From Elusimicrobiota bacterium (GTDB lineage: Bacteria; Elusimicrobiota; Elusimicrobia; FEN-1173): 5,502 nucleotides of DNA. The notes beneath the pieces were generated by a model. The model did not search any database. It was not told where the DNA came from and was given only the letters and a program-made list of their open reading frames with translations. The stretch spans positions 1-5,502 of the forward strand of contig JACQPF010000038.1 of the NCBI GenBank assembly GCA_016207625.1. The letters are read 5' to 3'. The translations under genes were made by a program, and so were the position numbers. This document shows, in pieces, positions 5,485-5,502 of the stretch (its first letter is position 1; each line of letters opens with the position of its first letter).

Positions 5485-5502
5485 AAGCTCAAGCGCTCGA
5501 AC

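Noticed and set aside
5481..5500. Imperfect inverted repeat TTCAAGC / GCTCGAA near the high edge
   Set aside because: It has a mismatch in the stem, no T-run, and lies at the window edge where it may be coding; too weak to call as a regulatory element.

Overview
The window reads as one stretch of a bacterial operon encoding secreted or surface proteins, all on the minus strand. It contains five closely spaced genes, transcribed from high to low coordinates. Four are complete. The last (1-1953) runs off the low edge and has no stop in the window. There are no RNA genes, mobile elements, CRISPR arrays or convincing terminators. The DNA is GC-rich with G/C-biased third codon positions. Sec-type signal peptides, fibronectin type III (FN3) modules and beta-rich Thr/Ser/Gly-rich proteins suggest a Gram-negative-type bacterium from an under-studied lineage. 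From memory of similar proteins I lean towards Elusimicrobiota/Omnitrophota-like bacteria, but this is a weak guess that the sequence cannot settle.

Layout in order of transcription: (A) 5472-4516, 318 aa, with an N-terminal 'SINQGG...GTVGE' repeat, one FN3 domain and a C-terminal subunit-like domain. (B) 4504-3647, 285 aa, signal peptide plus two Ig-like repeats. (C) 3606-3010, 198 aa, signal peptide plus a small beta-rich domain homologous to the C-terminal domain of A, with the cleanest ribosome-binding site in the window. (D) 2991-2008, 327 aa, a paralogue of B with the same two-repeat plan. (E) 1953-1, at least 651 aa, signal peptide and five FN3 domains, then an unassigned segment. Intergenic gaps are 11, 40, 18 and 54 nt, so co-transcription is likely. 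The promoter lies outside the window.

The most interesting feature is the alternation subunit-like / 'GYE' protein / subunit-like / 'GYE' protein, followed by a long FN3 adhesin-like protein. Two residue-spacing checks support the families. All four GYE repeats place the motif Gly exactly 41 residues before a second conserved Gly. The two subunit-like domains share Gly-to-Trp (39 residues) and GN-to-Trp-to-Pro-to-TA spacings without gaps. I infer a duplicated two-component module that builds or decorates an extracellular fibre or surface layer. It is analogous in layout to subunit/chaperone pairs or to Gram-positive WxL/DUF916 operons. I do not recognise it as a named system, and no usher, sortase or secretion pore is visible here.
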